Shown: piece after piece, positions 1 through 5,509 of the stretch
Position numbering within the stretch: the stretch's first letter is position 1
How the letters are laid out: every line of letters begins with the position of its first letter
Assembly: GCA_023424275.1 (NCBI GenBank)
Contig: JAFAED010000300.1
Span: 1-9,702, forward strand
Length of the DNA stretch: 9,702 nucleotides
From: Pseudomonadota bacterium
GTDB lineage: Bacteria; Pseudomonadota; Alphaproteobacteria; Sphingomonadales; Sphingomonadaceae
Direction: 5' to 3'
Notes under the pieces: generated by a model
Databases searched by the model: none
What the model was told of the DNA's origin: nothing
What the model saw: the letters and a program-made list of their open reading frames with translations, nothing else
Made by a program: the position numbers and the translations under genes

Positions 1-834
1 CACAGCGACCTGATCGACAGCGCGCCCGGCACGGTCAGCCAGGTCCGCGCGAGCGCGCAGGAACTGATCCGCTATGCCAAGGACAGCGACGCCGCGATCG
101 TGCTGGTCGGGCATGTCACCAAGGACGGGACGATCGCAGGACCGCGCGTGCTCGAACATATGGTCGACACCGTGCTCGCGTTCGAAGGCGAGCGCAGCCA
201 CCAGTATCGCATCCTGCGCGCGGTGAAGAACCGCTTTGGCGGCACCGACGAGATCGGCGTCTTCGCGATGGGCGAGGAAGGGCTGGGCGAGGTCGCCAAC
301 CCGTCGAGCCTGTTCCTGACCGACCGCAGCCGCGACGTCCCGGGATCGGTGGTCTTTCCCGCGCTGGAAGGGACGCGCCCGGTGCTCGTCGAGGTGCAGG
401 CGCTGACCGTACGACTGGCGAGCGGGGCGACGCCGCGCCGCGCGGTCGTCGGGTGGGACAGCGGGCGGCTCGCGATGGTGCTCGCGGTGCTCGAGGCGCG
501 CTGCGGCCTCCAGATGGGCGGGGCCGAGGTCTATCTCAACATCGCGGGCGGCTATCGCCTGACCGATCCGGCGGCCGATCTGGCGGTCGCCGCGGCGCTG
601 ATCTCGGCGTTCAGCGAGCGGCCGGTGCCCGCCGACGCAATCGTATTCGGCGAACTGTCGCTGTCGGGCGAAGTACGGCAGGTTTCGCACGACGGCCTCC
701 GTCTGCGCGAAGCCGCGAAGCTCGGTTTCTCGCGCGGCTGGGGCCCCGCCGGAATGAAGGGCGTTGGCGGAATTTCGGTCACCGGTTTCACGCGCCTCGG
801 CGAACTCGTTGACCTGATGCTCGGGCGCGACTAG
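1..834 (+). CDS. radA: DNA repair protein RadA, C-terminal part (5' end outside window)
   Basis: RadA is a RecA-like ATPase and branch-migration helicase that processes recombination intermediates at the chromosome. The frame is open from base 1 to the TAG at 832-834, giving 277 residues of a protein usually about 455 long. The zinc finger, Walker A and probably Walker B lie upstream. Visible are the end of the ATPase core (DLIDSAPGTVSQVR from residue 3; GHVTKDG and the IAGPRVLEHMVDTV block), then the RadA signature KNRFG at window residues 76-80 (bases 226-240). The rest is the Lon-protease-like domain (LNIAGGYRLTDPAADLAVA, then GELSLSGEVRQV), which in RadA is not thought to be proteolytic. 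The match to E. coli RadA, from memory, is colinear to the end. The next gene, cvpA, begins 10 nt downstream. Identification is secure; the true start cannot be seen. Confidence 0.96.
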   Translation, partial: HSDLIDSAPGTVSQVRASAQELIRYAKDSDAAIVLVGHVTKDGTIAGPRVLEHMVDTVLAFEGERSHQYRILRAVKNRFGGTDEIGVFAMGEEGLGEVANPSSLFLTDRSRDVPGSVVFPALEGTRPVLVEVQALTVRLASGATPRRAVVGWDSGRLAMVLAVLEARCGLQMGGAEVYLNIAGGYRLTDPAADLAVAAALISAFSERPVPADAIVFGELSLSGEVRQVSHDGLRLREAAKLGFSRGWGPAGMKGVGGISVTGFTRLGELVDLMLGRD

Positions 835-844
835 CGACCGGCAA

Positions 845-1405
845 ATGGGAAGTCTGACGGCTCTGGATATCATCGTGCTGACGCTCGTCGGCGGCAGTGC
901 GGTGCTCGGCTTCACGCGCGGGCTGGTGCAGGAGGTGACGAGCCTTCTCGCCTGGATCCTCGCGATCGCAGCGGTGCGCTTTTTCCACCCGCTGGCGACC
1001 GACCTGCTCGGTGGCTGGATGGGCGCGGGCGGCGGCGCGGCGATGCTGGCGTTCGTGATCCTGTTCGGCGGGGTTTTCGCGCTTACCAAATGGGGATCGC
1101 GCGCGATGGGACAGCGCAGCCGCGCGTCGCTGGTCGGCGGTTTCGATCGCGGCCTCGGCGCCGGGTTCGGCGCACTCAAGGGCCTGCTGATCGCGACCAT
1201 CGGCTTCATGGTCATCACCTTGCTGTACGACATCGGTTACGGCAATGCGCAGCGCCCCGCGTGGGTGACCGACAGCCGGACCTATCCGGCGCTCGCGGCG
1301 ACGAGCGGCGCGCTGAGCAAGGTGATCGCCGAACGCCGCGCCGAGGCGCGGGCGGCCGAAGCGGATGCCGGCCAACAGGGCGCGTCCGACGCATCCAAAC
1401 CATGA
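845..1405 (+). CDS. cvpA: CvpA family inner-membrane protein
   Basis: A protein of 186 residues with about four hydrophobic segments (roughly 5-22, 28-45, 64-83 and 105-128) and a charged, Ala-rich cytoplasmic tail (160-186). The CvpA hallmark DRGLGAGFGALKGLL is at residues 101-115, and the N-terminal TALDIIVL and GFTRGLVQE blocks also fit. CvpA was named for colicin V production; its general role is unsettled but it is linked to envelope integrity. The ATG at 845 is the first start after the radA stop and begins a typical CvpA N-terminus; I see no clear Shine-Dalgarno sequence. The stop overlaps the next ATG in an ATGA (1402-1405), suggesting translational coupling. In many proteobacteria cvpA lies next to purF; here it is followed by an Fe-S scaffold homologue. 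Confidence 0.93.
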   Translation: MGSLTALDIIVLTLVGGSAVLGFTRGLVQEVTSLLAWILAIAAVRFFHPLATDLLGGWMGAGGGAAMLAFVILFGGVFALTKWGSRAMGQRSRASLVGGFDRGLGAGFGALKGLLIATIGFMVITLLYDIGYGNAQRPAWVTDSRTYPALAATSGALSKVIAERRAEARAAEADAGQQGASDASKP

Positions 1406-1830
1406 CCGCACCGCTCTATAACCGCGATATCCTGGCGCTGGCGGTCGCGAGCGCCGACTATCTGCCAAACCCTGGCGCGCGTTTTCACGCGAGCAGCCGC
1501 GCACCGCTGTGCGGAAGCCGGATCATCATCGATGTCGATACCAACGAGGCCGGGCGCGTGACCGGTGTCGGCATGCATGTCGAGGCGTGCGCGCTCGGAC
1601 AAGCGGCTGCGACCTTGCTCGCGCGGCACGCACCGGGGCGCGGAATTGCCGATATCCGTGCTGCGCGCGACGCAATTGCCGAGTGGTTCGCGGGCGCGGA
1701 CCGCGTGCCCGACTGGCCGGGCTTCGATCTGCTTGCCCCCGCGCGCGACTATCCGGCGCGGCACGGCGCGATCCTGCTGCCGTTCGATGCCGCGATCGCG
1801 GCGATCGAGGAACAGGCGGCGCGCGTATGA
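1402..1830 (+). CDS. IscU/NifU-N-like iron-sulfur scaffold homologue with degenerate active site
   Basis: A protein of 142 residues; scaffold proteins of this family (about 125-150 residues) assemble Fe-S clusters on three conserved cysteines and an aspartate. Two cysteine sites are recognisable: CGS at 37-39 (CGD in IscU) and C63 in EACALGQAA. The third region, ARHGAILLPFDA (119-130), aligns with the IscU helix carrying His105-Cys106, but here H121 is followed by Gly. So the third ligand cysteine and the CGD aspartate are both replaced. The N-terminus (LYNRDILALA) and the C-terminal helix match the family fold. The ATG at 1402 gives a 4-nt overlap with cvpA, and the stop overlaps the next ATG by 4 nt. 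The same frame is open further upstream (from 1090), but that part is a shadow of cvpA. It may be a non-canonical scaffold, a carrier, or a protein that no longer builds clusters. Family assignment is fairly firm, function uncertain. Confidence 0.82.
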   Translation: MTAPLYNRDILALAVASADYLPNPGARFHASSRAPLCGSRIIIDVDTNEAGRVTGVGMHVEACALGQAAATLLARHAPGRGIADIRAARDAIAEWFAGADRVPDWPGFDLLAPARDYPARHGAILLPFDAAIAAIEEQAARV

Positions 1831-3725
1831 CTTTGCTCGCTCTTACCGCCGCCGCATCCGAAGCGGCCGAAAAGCTGGGCGAGACCGCGACCGACACTGC
1901 GCTGGTGGAAGGCGCAATCCTGCTCGGGGTCGCGACGCTGTTCGTGCTGATTTTTCGCCGGCTCGGGCTGGGCGCCGTGCTTGGTTATCTGATCGCCGGC
2001 GCGCTGGTCGGCCCGCACGGGCTGGGACTGGTTGGCGGCGGCGAATCGAAGCTGGCTTTTGCCGAATTGGGAATCGCTTTCCTGCTCTTCCTGGTCGGAC
2101 TCGAATTGTCGCCGGGCCGGTTGTGGCAGATGCGGCGCGCGATCTTCGGCCTCGGCATGGCGCAGGTGGTCGTTACGGGGCTGGTGCTGACCGCCCTGAT
2201 CCATCTGATCCTCGGCTTCAGCCCGGCGGCGGCGCTTGCGCTTGGCCTGCCGCTCGCGCTGTCGTCGACGGCACAGGTCCTGCCAGGGCTCAAAAGTTCG
2301 GGCCGGATCAATTCGCCTTTCGGCGAAAAGGCCTTTTCGATCCTGCTGTTCCAGGACCTCGCGATCGTGCCGATGATCACGATTGTCGCTGTGCTGTCGC
2401 GCGCGCCCGCCGATCCGTCCGCGCCGCCCGGGTGGCAGATGGCCTTTTTCACGCTCTGGGCGATCGTCGTGCTCGTCCTGGCGGGGCGCTTCGTCGTCAA
2501 TCCGCTGCTGCGCATCGTCGGCCGTTATGGTGAACGCGAATTGTTCGTCGTCGTCGGCTTGCTGACGATCCTTGCGAGCGCGGCGTTGATGCACAGCCTG
2601 CATCTGTCGACCGCGCTCGGCGCCTTCATCGCCGGCGTCATGTTGGCCGACTCGCCCTATCGGCACGAGATCGAGTCCGACGTCGAACCCTTCCGCCTGA
2701 TCCTGCTCGGCCTGTTCTTCCTTGCGGTTGGCATGGTGCTCGACGTTGGCGCGGTGATGGCACGGCCGTTCGAGGTGCTCGCCCTCGCGCTGGGGCTGGT
2801 CGCGGTGAAGGTCACCGTGCTGACGCTGATCGTCAAGGCGTTCGGCAAGAGCTGGCAGGCCGCGCTCGGGCTGGGGCTATTGCTCAGCCAGGGCGGCGAG
2901 TTCGGCTTCCTGCTCTTTGCGCAGGCGGCCGACGCGCTGCTGATCGAGCCCGAGGCGGCGAGCCTGTTCAGCGCGGTGGTGACATTGTCGATGGTGACGA
3001 CGCCGTTCCTGATGCTGTTCGCGCGCAACCTCGAATTTGCGCCCGAGGCGAACAAGGCCGATCTCGACGATCCCGAAGGCGCGCCGCGCGGGTCGGCGAT
3101 CGTCGTTGGCTATGGCCGGTTCGGGCAGATCGTGTCGCAGATGCTGCACGGCGTTGCTTGTTCGGTGACGCTGATCGACAAGAAACCGAGCCAGATCGAG
3201 CTGTCGAGCCGCTTCGACACCAAGGTGTATTTCGGCGATGGCCTGCGCGTCGATCTTTTGCGCCGGGCGGGCGCTGAGGAGGCGCGGCTGATCATCTTCT
3301 GCATGGATGATGCATCGGTCGACGCGGCCGCGATGCGGCCGATCGTCGAGGCCTTTCCCAATGCAAAAATATTGATGCGCGTCTTCGACCGGCGGCAATT
3401 GCTCGCGGTCGACGGTGCGGGGGTCGATGGCGTCATTCGCGAGGTGTTCGAAAGCTCGGTCGCGATGGGCCTCACGGCGCTTCGCTATCTCGACGTCGAC
3501 CCGCGCGAGATGGACGATGTCGAGGCGACCTTGCGCCACCTCGACGAAACGCGGCTACAGGCGCAGATCGACGAAGGCGACCTGTCGGCGGGCATGGACC
3601 ATCGGTTCAAACCCGGCGGCGGACGCGAAGCCGACAGCGTGCTCGAAACCTTCCGCCGCAAGCGTCAGGCGGCGAAGGCCGCGCGCGAAGAGAATGAAGC
3701 TGTGGGGTTCGCCGGCGAAAGCTAG
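1827..3725 (+). CDS. Kef-type monovalent cation:proton antiporter (CPA2 family) with C-terminal RCK/KTN domain
   Basis: A protein of 632 residues, close to KefB/KefC length (about 600-620). Residues 25-400 form a membrane domain of about 12 hydrophobic segments with CPA2 motifs: GLELSPGRLW (91-100), ALSSTAQVLPGL (144-155), SILLFQD with the ion-site Asp at 177, LSTALGAFIAGVMLADSPYRHEIE (260-283) and LSQGGEFGF (353-361). Residues 423-545 are a Rossmann-type KTN domain with the dinucleotide motif GYGRFGQ (428-434); IREVFESS (537-544) resembles the Kef region after the KTN fold. The tail after 560 is charged and probably cytoplasmic. Kef systems move K+ out in exchange for H+ and acidify the cytoplasm under electrophile stress; whether this one responds to glutathione adducts cannot be read from the sequence. 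The ATG at 1827 overlaps the upstream stop by 4 nt, with GAGGAA 14 nt upstream. The frame is open back to 1509, but that part is shadow. Confidence 0.93.
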   Translation: MTLLALTAAASEAAEKLGETATDTALVEGAILLGVATLFVLIFRRLGLGAVLGYLIAGALVGPHGLGLVGGGESKLAFAELGIAFLLFLVGLELSPGRLWQMRRAIFGLGMAQVVVTGLVLTALIHLILGFSPAAALALGLPLALSSTAQVLPGLKSSGRINSPFGEKAFSILLFQDLAIVPMITIVAVLSRAPADPSAPPGWQMAFFTLWAIVVLVLAGRFVVNPLLRIVGRYGERELFVVVGLLTILASAALMHSLHLSTALGAFIAGVMLADSPYRHEIESDVEPFRLILLGLFFLAVGMVLDVGAVMARPFEVLALALGLVAVKVTVLTLIVKAFGKSWQAALGLGLLLSQGGEFGFLLFAQAADALLIEPEAASLFSAVVTLSMVTTPFLMLFARNLEFAPEANKADLDDPEGAPRGSAIVVGYGRFGQIVSQMLHGVACSVTLIDKKPSQIELSSRFDTKVYFGDGLRVDLLRRAGAEEARLIIFCMDDASVDAAAMRPIVEAFPNAKILMRVFDRRQLLAVDGAGVDGVIREVFESSVAMGLTALRYLDVDPREMDDVEATLRHLDETRLQAQIDEGDLSAGMDHRFKPGGGREADSVLETFRRKRQAAKAAREENEAVGFAGES

Positions 3726-5038
3726 GCCGGGCGGCGGCGGACCATCAGCCCTGCCGACAACGCCGCGGCGGCGAGCGCCGGAACGCCGGCGATCGCCATC
3801 GCGAGCAGCAGATTGCCGCCGACGGCATGATCCGACAGGCCGCCGGTCAGCAATGGTCCGACGGCGCAAAAGGCCGCGATCACGAAGCTGTAGATGGCGA
3901 AGCTGCGCGCGCGCAGTTCGGCGGGGGTGATATCCTGAAGGATCGTCGGGATCAGCGCGTTGGCGGTGCTGGTGAGCGCGAGGAAGAGCGCGATCATCGT
4001 CAGTGCCTGATGCTCGCCGGCCGCGGCGCCGAGCCAGGCGAGGCAGGGGATTGCGAGCAGCGCGCCGATCGCCATGACGAGTGGCCGCGACGCCTCGCCG
4101 AGACGCGGGCGCAGGAAACGATCGACGATCCCTGCGACGGCAAGGCTGCCGAGGCTGGTCGCGAGCGTGATGAGACCGAGCGCATGGCCGGTGGGCACGA
4201 GGTCGGACGCGAAGCGGCGCACCAGCCCGAGCGCCGCCAGCGGCGCGACCGCCTGCACGGCGATGGCGAGCCCGCCGGCGGCGCCGAGGAAGAGCAGGAT
4301 GCGGCGCCGGTGCATTCGCAGGAAGGGAAGGAGCGGCGCGGTGCCGCCCATCTCACCGGGCGCCGCGACCCCGCGTGCGGTGTCGTGAAGGAACAGCCCG
4401 GCACCGAGCAACGGCAGCGCAAGCAGGCTGAGGCAGAGCAAGGCGACGCGCCAAGCCTCGGTCCCAGCTGGGGCGATGGCTCCCGCAAATTCGAGCAGAT
4501 TGCCGCCGAAATAGAAGCCCGCGCTGGCACCCGTTGCCATCAACGCGGCGAAGAACAGGTTCGCGGGTACGCGGTGGCGGTCGCTGACGAGATCGGGGAT
4601 CAGCGAATAGACGACGGGGATCATCGCAAATTCGGTGATCCCCGACGCAGCACGGCCGACGAAGAAAAGTTCGAAATTCGGCGCGAGCCCGCTCAGCGCG
4701 GTCAGCAACCCCCAGAGGAGGATCAGCCCGAGCAGGATCGACTTTCGCGAATGGCGGTCGGCCAGGCGCGCGAGCGGGACCGCGAGCGCGCTGGCGACAA
4801 GGATGCCCGCAATGCCGTGCAGCGCGCCAATCACGGCGTCGGACACGCCGAAGCTTTGCTGGATTGCGGGCGAGAGGATCGACTGCAAGCCGCGGTCGCT
4901 CATCTGGGTGCCGGCGGTGATGCCGAGAAACGCGACAGCCCAAACGCCTGCGGGGGTGGTCGTCCCCCGGCTGTCGCTCAGCTGGCCCGTGTCGGCGATC
5001 GCAACCAAAAATCCGTCCCCACGCTGTGCATATTGCAA
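3722..5038 (-). CDS. Major facilitator superfamily (MFS) transporter
   Basis: Up to 438 residues with about 12 hydrophobic segments. The loop 2-3 motif A is present as ARLADRHSRKS (90-100), followed by WGLLTALSGLAPNFELFFVGRAASGITEFA, a typical MFS segment 3-4 region; a basic central loop (RMHRRR, 241-246) separates the two halves. The substrate cannot be inferred. The layout recalls spinster-like or sugar/drug MFS members. The start is uncertain: the first ATG is codon 46, inside the first membrane segment and too late. The plausible starts are TTG at 5038 (used here) or TTG at 5008; the latter has a GGGGACGGA purine stretch just upstream and gives 428 residues. It is convergent with the antiporter, the two stop codons sharing CTAG at 3722-3725, which leaves no room for an intergenic terminator. 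A long open frame on the + strand across this gene is a shadow. Confidence 0.88.
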   Translation of the reverse strand: MQYAQRGDGFLVAIADTGQLSDSRGTTTPAGVWAVAFLGITAGTQMSDRGLQSILSPAIQQSFGVSDAVIGALHGIAGILVASALAVPLARLADRHSRKSILLGLILLWGLLTALSGLAPNFELFFVGRAASGITEFAMIPVVYSLIPDLVSDRHRVPANLFFAALMATGASAGFYFGGNLLEFAGAIAPAGTEAWRVALLCLSLLALPLLGAGLFLHDTARGVAAPGEMGGTAPLLPFLRMHRRRILLFLGAAGGLAIAVQAVAPLAALGLVRRFASDLVPTGHALGLITLATSLGSLAVAGIVDRFLRPRLGEASRPLVMAIGALLAIPCLAWLGAAAGEHQALTMIALFLALTSTANALIPTILQDITPAELRARSFAIYSFVIAAFCAVGPLLTGGLSDHAVGGNLLLAMAIAGVPALAAAALSAGLMVRRRPA

Positions 5039-5049
5039 GTCATTTGCAA
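5033..5049. promoter_or_regulatory. Tandem TTGCAA pair at the MFS start
   Basis: The self-complementary hexamer TTGCAA occurs at 5033-5038 and again at 5044-5049, 11 bp apart, so both copies face the same side of the helix. They overlap or lie just upstream of the proposed MFS start codon. That arrangement suits a dimeric regulator's operator, but no regulator gene is adjacent, and chance occurrence is possible. If translation starts at 5008 instead, the pair would be in the leader or promoter. Confidence 0.3.
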
Positions 5050-5065
5050 CTGGCTAGCGCAAAGC

Positions 5066-5088
5066 GGGGGAGAGGGAAAGGGGGCGGG
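5066..5088 (+). promoter_or_regulatory. G-quadruplex motif upstream of the MFS gene
   Basis: The + strand has four G-runs of 5, 3, 5 and 3 bases separated by loops of AGA, AAA and C. This meets the usual pattern for an intramolecular G-quadruplex with short loops. It lies 28 bp upstream of the proposed MFS start, on the template strand for that gene, so it could affect transcription initiation or early elongation. Motif presence is seen directly; folding and function are inference. Confidence 0.45.
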
Positions 5089-5132
5089 CCGTTTCGGAGT
5101 GATATGCTGCCACCACCGACGCGTCCTCGTCC

Positions 5133-5151
5133 AAAGGTCAGTAAAGGTCAG
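5133..5151. repeat. Direct repeat of AAAGGTCAG with 10-bp period
   Basis: AAAGGTCAG occurs at 5133-5141 and 5143-5151, separated by one base. The 10-bp period matches a helical turn, as in a tandem protein-binding site, but two copies could also come from a small local duplication. It lies about 95-115 bp upstream of the MFS start. Confidence 0.35.
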
Positions 5152-5260
5152 CCTTGTGCGCCGCCCGGTTGGCGCCCTTGGGGTGCCGGCCGCGACCGCT
5201 TGCGCAAGCCGGACGGCAACCATTTTGTCCCCCGGATCAAGGAGCCGGGAGGAAGGCTGG
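5148..5260. other. Segment with potential for multi-stem secondary structure
   Basis: A 7-bp closing stem can form between CAGCCTT (5149-5155) and AAGGCTG (5253-5259). Within it are three possible hairpins: GCGCC/GGCGC (5158-5162 with 5171-5175), TGCCG/CGGCA (5184-5188 with 5214-5218, enclosing the perfect palindrome GCTTGCGCAAGC at 5198-5209), and CCCGG/CCGGG (5231-5235 with 5245-5249). A segment this GC-rich will offer some stems by chance, and I recognise no known riboswitch, 6S, SRP, RNase P or tmRNA signature on either strand. It is recorded as possible structure only, not as an RNA gene. Confidence 0.25.
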
Positions 5261-5339
5261 AACAGCGGGATATTGTAGGAAAGGCCTTTTTGAAGGCGTC
5301 CGGTTTGGGTGGGGAGCTGCCATTGTTCAACACCCCTTT

Positions 5340-5435
5340 CGTCATCCCGGGCTTGACCCGGAATCCGCCTTTTCCTTCAAGAAGGCAGGCCCCGGATCAA
5401 GTCGAACGAGCCGCGTGTCTCGTTCGAGGGTGACG
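5340..5435. repeat. Alphaproteobacterial dispersed palindromic (REP-like) repeat, altered right arm
   Basis: The outer ends are inverted: CGTCATCCC at 5340-5348 and GGGTGACG at 5428-5435. The left part holds CCGGG-cttga-CCCGG (5347-5361), and the middle reads GGCCCCGGATCAAGTC. This is the layout of the common intergenic repeat of alphaproteobacteria with GTCATCCCGG...GGATCC-like and CCGGATCAAGTCCGGGGTGACG arms. The right arm differs from that recalled form: after GGATCAAG it carries TCGAACGAG-N8-CTCGTTCGA (5402-5427), a separate 9-bp-arm stem, before the terminal GGGTGACG. It may act in transcript 3' ends or be a remnant of a non-autonomous mobile element. Recognition is from memory of the family. 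Confidence 0.65.
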
Positions 5436-5475
5436 ATGATGGATGGGTCAGCTTTCGGTCGCTAGCTGTCATTTT

Positions 5476-5489
5476 CAGCCGGCCGGCTG
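5476..5489. promoter_or_regulatory. 14-bp perfect palindrome just after aroB
   Basis: CAGCCGGCCGGCTG reads the same on both strands and begins 20 bp beyond the aroB stop codon in the direction of aroB transcription. It could form a hairpin at the 3' end of the aroB transcript. On the minus strand it is followed by AAAATG and not by T residues, so it lacks the U-tract of a classical intrinsic terminator. A role in 3' end protection or Rho-related termination is possible. Confidence 0.35.
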
Positions 5490-5509
5490 CCCGACTTGAG
5501 GAGAGGATT

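Larger units (their letters stand above)
5039..5509. other. Intergenic region between aroB 3' end and MFS gene, rich in short elements
   Basis: About 470 bp with no convincing gene. It is downstream of aroB and upstream of the MFS gene, both on the minus strand, so it should hold any aroB terminator and the MFS promoter. Open frames here (for example 5026-5433 on +) encode low-complexity Arg/Pro/Gly-rich peptides, and one contains VIPGLTRNP, which is the translation of the dispersed repeat at 5340-5435, not a protein motif. Reading from 5039 up there are TTGCAA direct repeats, a G-quadruplex motif, an AAAGGTCAG direct repeat, a segment able to form several stems (5148-5260), the palindromic repeat and a 14-bp palindrome. 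No run of T follows a stem on the minus strand, so no classical terminator for aroB is visible, and no near-consensus sigma-70 promoter stood out. Confidence 0.7.

Noticed and set aside
5148..5260. Known housekeeping RNA (SRP, 6S, RNase P, tmRNA) or known riboswitch
   Set aside because: I looked for the SRP GGAAGGNAGCAGCC core, RNase P GAGGAAAGTCCGGGC, tmRNA acceptor ends and cobalamin, TPP, FMN and glycine boxes; none is present, so only unspecified structure is noted.
3827..5278. 483-codon open frame on the + strand opposite the MFS gene
   Set aside because: The translation is charged low-complexity (Arg/Glu/Gly/Ala) with no recognisable fold, while the minus-strand frame is a clear 12-segment transporter. 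Long antisense frames are common in GC-rich genomes.
5280..5297. AAAGGCCTTT and GCCTT-tttg-AAGGC as an intrinsic terminator
   Set aside because: The stem is only 5 bp, the T residues lie within the loop instead of after the stem, and no + strand gene ends here.
5026..5433. 135-codon + strand frame in the intergenic gap
   Set aside because: The composition is Arg/Pro/Gly-rich and the VIPGLTRNP stretch is the translation of the palindromic repeat; no ribosome site or family resemblance.
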